Below are positions 4,839 to 5,617 of a stretch of DNA of 5,617 nucleotides, one piece after another; the stretch's first letter is position 1; every line of letters begins with the position of its first letter. A model generated the notes under the pieces. That model was not told where the DNA came from. It made no database searches and was given only the letters and a program-made list of their open reading frames with translations. A program made the position numbers and the translations under genes. The stretch covers positions 5,348 to 10,964 of the forward strand of contig PMBW01000190.1 in assembly GCA_003153075.1 (NCBI GenBank). Direction: 5' to 3'. This DNA is from Dehalococcoidia bacterium. Its GTDB lineage: Bacteria; Chloroflexota; Dehalococcoidia; Dehalococcoidales; Fen-1064.

Positions 4839-5617
4839 ATGGGAATCGATATCATCGGAATTGAAAACCCGGTAATGGATTTTAATGTCCTGACCAACAA
4901 GATGCCGGAGGCCGGCGGCTTCGCGCGGCTGCAGGAATACAGCTGGCAGGGCGGCGGCAATGTCGGCAGCGCGCTGGTGGCAGCGGCCAGACTGGGGGCC
5001 AAATGCGGCATGATCGGCATTGTCGGGGGCGACGCCTACGGACAATTTTGCATCGATGATTTCAAACGCCATAACATCGATGTTTCACACCTGCTGAAGG
5101 ATAAAGACAACGCCACATCCTTCTGCATCTGCCTGGCAGAGACGGATACGATGGCCAGAAGTTTTATTGCCAAGGGCGGCACGAAAAGGCAGCCGAACGA
5201 TGCGGAACTGGATAAAAAGTATATCGGCTCGGCGAAATACCTGCACCTGGGACCGATCGGTCCGGCACAGGTCACCGCGGCGAAATGGGCCAGGGAACTG
5301 GGCGTAACCGTGGTGGACGATGCGGGTTATTTCAACCCGGACACCGATGCCAATACAGGATTAGTTGATGTGTTTGTAGGTTCCGAACATTATTACGACG
5401 GGTTGTTCAAAGACACCAATTATGAAAAGAACTGCAAGGCCGTGCAGAAGAGGGGCCCGAAAATCGTGGTCTTCACATTGGGCGGCAAGGGCTGCGTCGG
5501 AATAAACAACGACGGCGAGTATTTCGCGATTCCCGCTTATAAAGGGCTTTCGATCGTAGACACGACCGGCGCCGGAGACGTGTTTCACGGGGCGTTTATC
5601 TACGGATTGTTACAGGG
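4839..5617 (+). CDS. PfkB-family carbohydrate kinase, partial at window end
   Basis: The first 259 residues of a ribokinase/PfkB-family sugar kinase, which transfers phosphate from ATP to a sugar or sugar-phosphate hydroxyl. The frame is open to the window edge; perhaps 45-65 residues are missing. PfkB signature 1 region: GGGNVGSALVAAARLGA at 38-54, with the sugar-binding Gly-Gly-Asn. Signature 2: DTTGAGDVFHGAFIYGLL at 241-258, with catalytic base Asp247 and the GAGD anion hole. VFTLGGKGCVG (211-221) is the usual ATP-side strand and loop. ATG 4839 has AGGGGA 6 nt upstream. It follows the aldolase by 129 bp that hold a hairpin, so it may be partly uncoupled in expression. A LacC/FruK-like ketose-phosphate kinase or a ketose kinase is plausible; the sequence does not decide. 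Confidence 0.92.
   Translation, partial: MGIDIIGIENPVMDFNVLTNKMPEAGGFARLQEYSWQGGGNVGSALVAAARLGAKCGMIGIVGGDAYGQFCIDDFKRHNIDVSHLLKDKDNATSFCICLAETDTMARSFIAKGGTKRQPNDAELDKKYIGSAKYLHLGPIGPAQVTAAKWARELGVTVVDDAGYFNPDTDANTGLVDVFVGSEHYYDGLFKDTNYEKNCKAVQKRGPKIVVFTLGGKGCVGINNDGEYFAIPAYKGLSIVDTTGAGDVFHGAFIYGLLQ

Overview
The window looks like chromosomal DNA of an anaerobic, Gram-positive-type bacterium, most likely Bacillota (Clostridia or Negativicutes). The basis is indirect: strong GGAGG-type ribosome binding sites, a TTG start, sigma-A-like promoters and moderate GC content. This is inference from style, not a marker-based assignment. No rRNA, tRNA, CRISPR array, insertion sequence or phage gene was seen.

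Layout. Positions 1-885 are a gene-poor, AT-richer stretch. Its clearest content is a leftward unit: a near-consensus promoter (244-272, minus), about 175 nt of sequence, and a hairpin with a U-tract (62-97) ending it. This could be a small RNA or a leader. A perfect 15-bp dyad (751-765) lies in the same stretch with no gene of its own. Positions 886-1455 (minus) encode a YgjP/DUF45-type zinc metallopeptidase. Positions 1456-1885 are a divergent intergenic region with a minus promoter for the peptidase, three inverted repeats in a row, and an extended -10 promoter for the genes to the right.

From 1886 to the right edge there is a co-directional cluster of four genes: an AllA (ureidoglycolate lyase)-family cupin, a protein of the L-fucose/L-arabinose isomerase family, a class II fructose/tagatose-bisphosphate-type aldolase, and a PfkB-family sugar kinase cut by the window end. 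A wobble-rich hairpin separates aldolase and kinase.

Together the last three enzymes spell a sugar catabolic route: isomerase (aldose to ketose), kinase (phosphorylation of the ketose or a ketose phosphate), aldolase (cleavage to two trioses or a triose plus an aldehyde). The set does not match the textbook fucose route, which uses an FGGY kinase and a FucA-type aldolase. It does not match the lac/gat tagatose routes either, which lack this isomerase. The AllA-like cupin at the head has no purine-degradation neighbours here. The substrate cannot be read from the sequence. This cluster is the best candidate for an undescribed pathway; the orphan promoter-terminator unit is the best candidate for an undescribed RNA.
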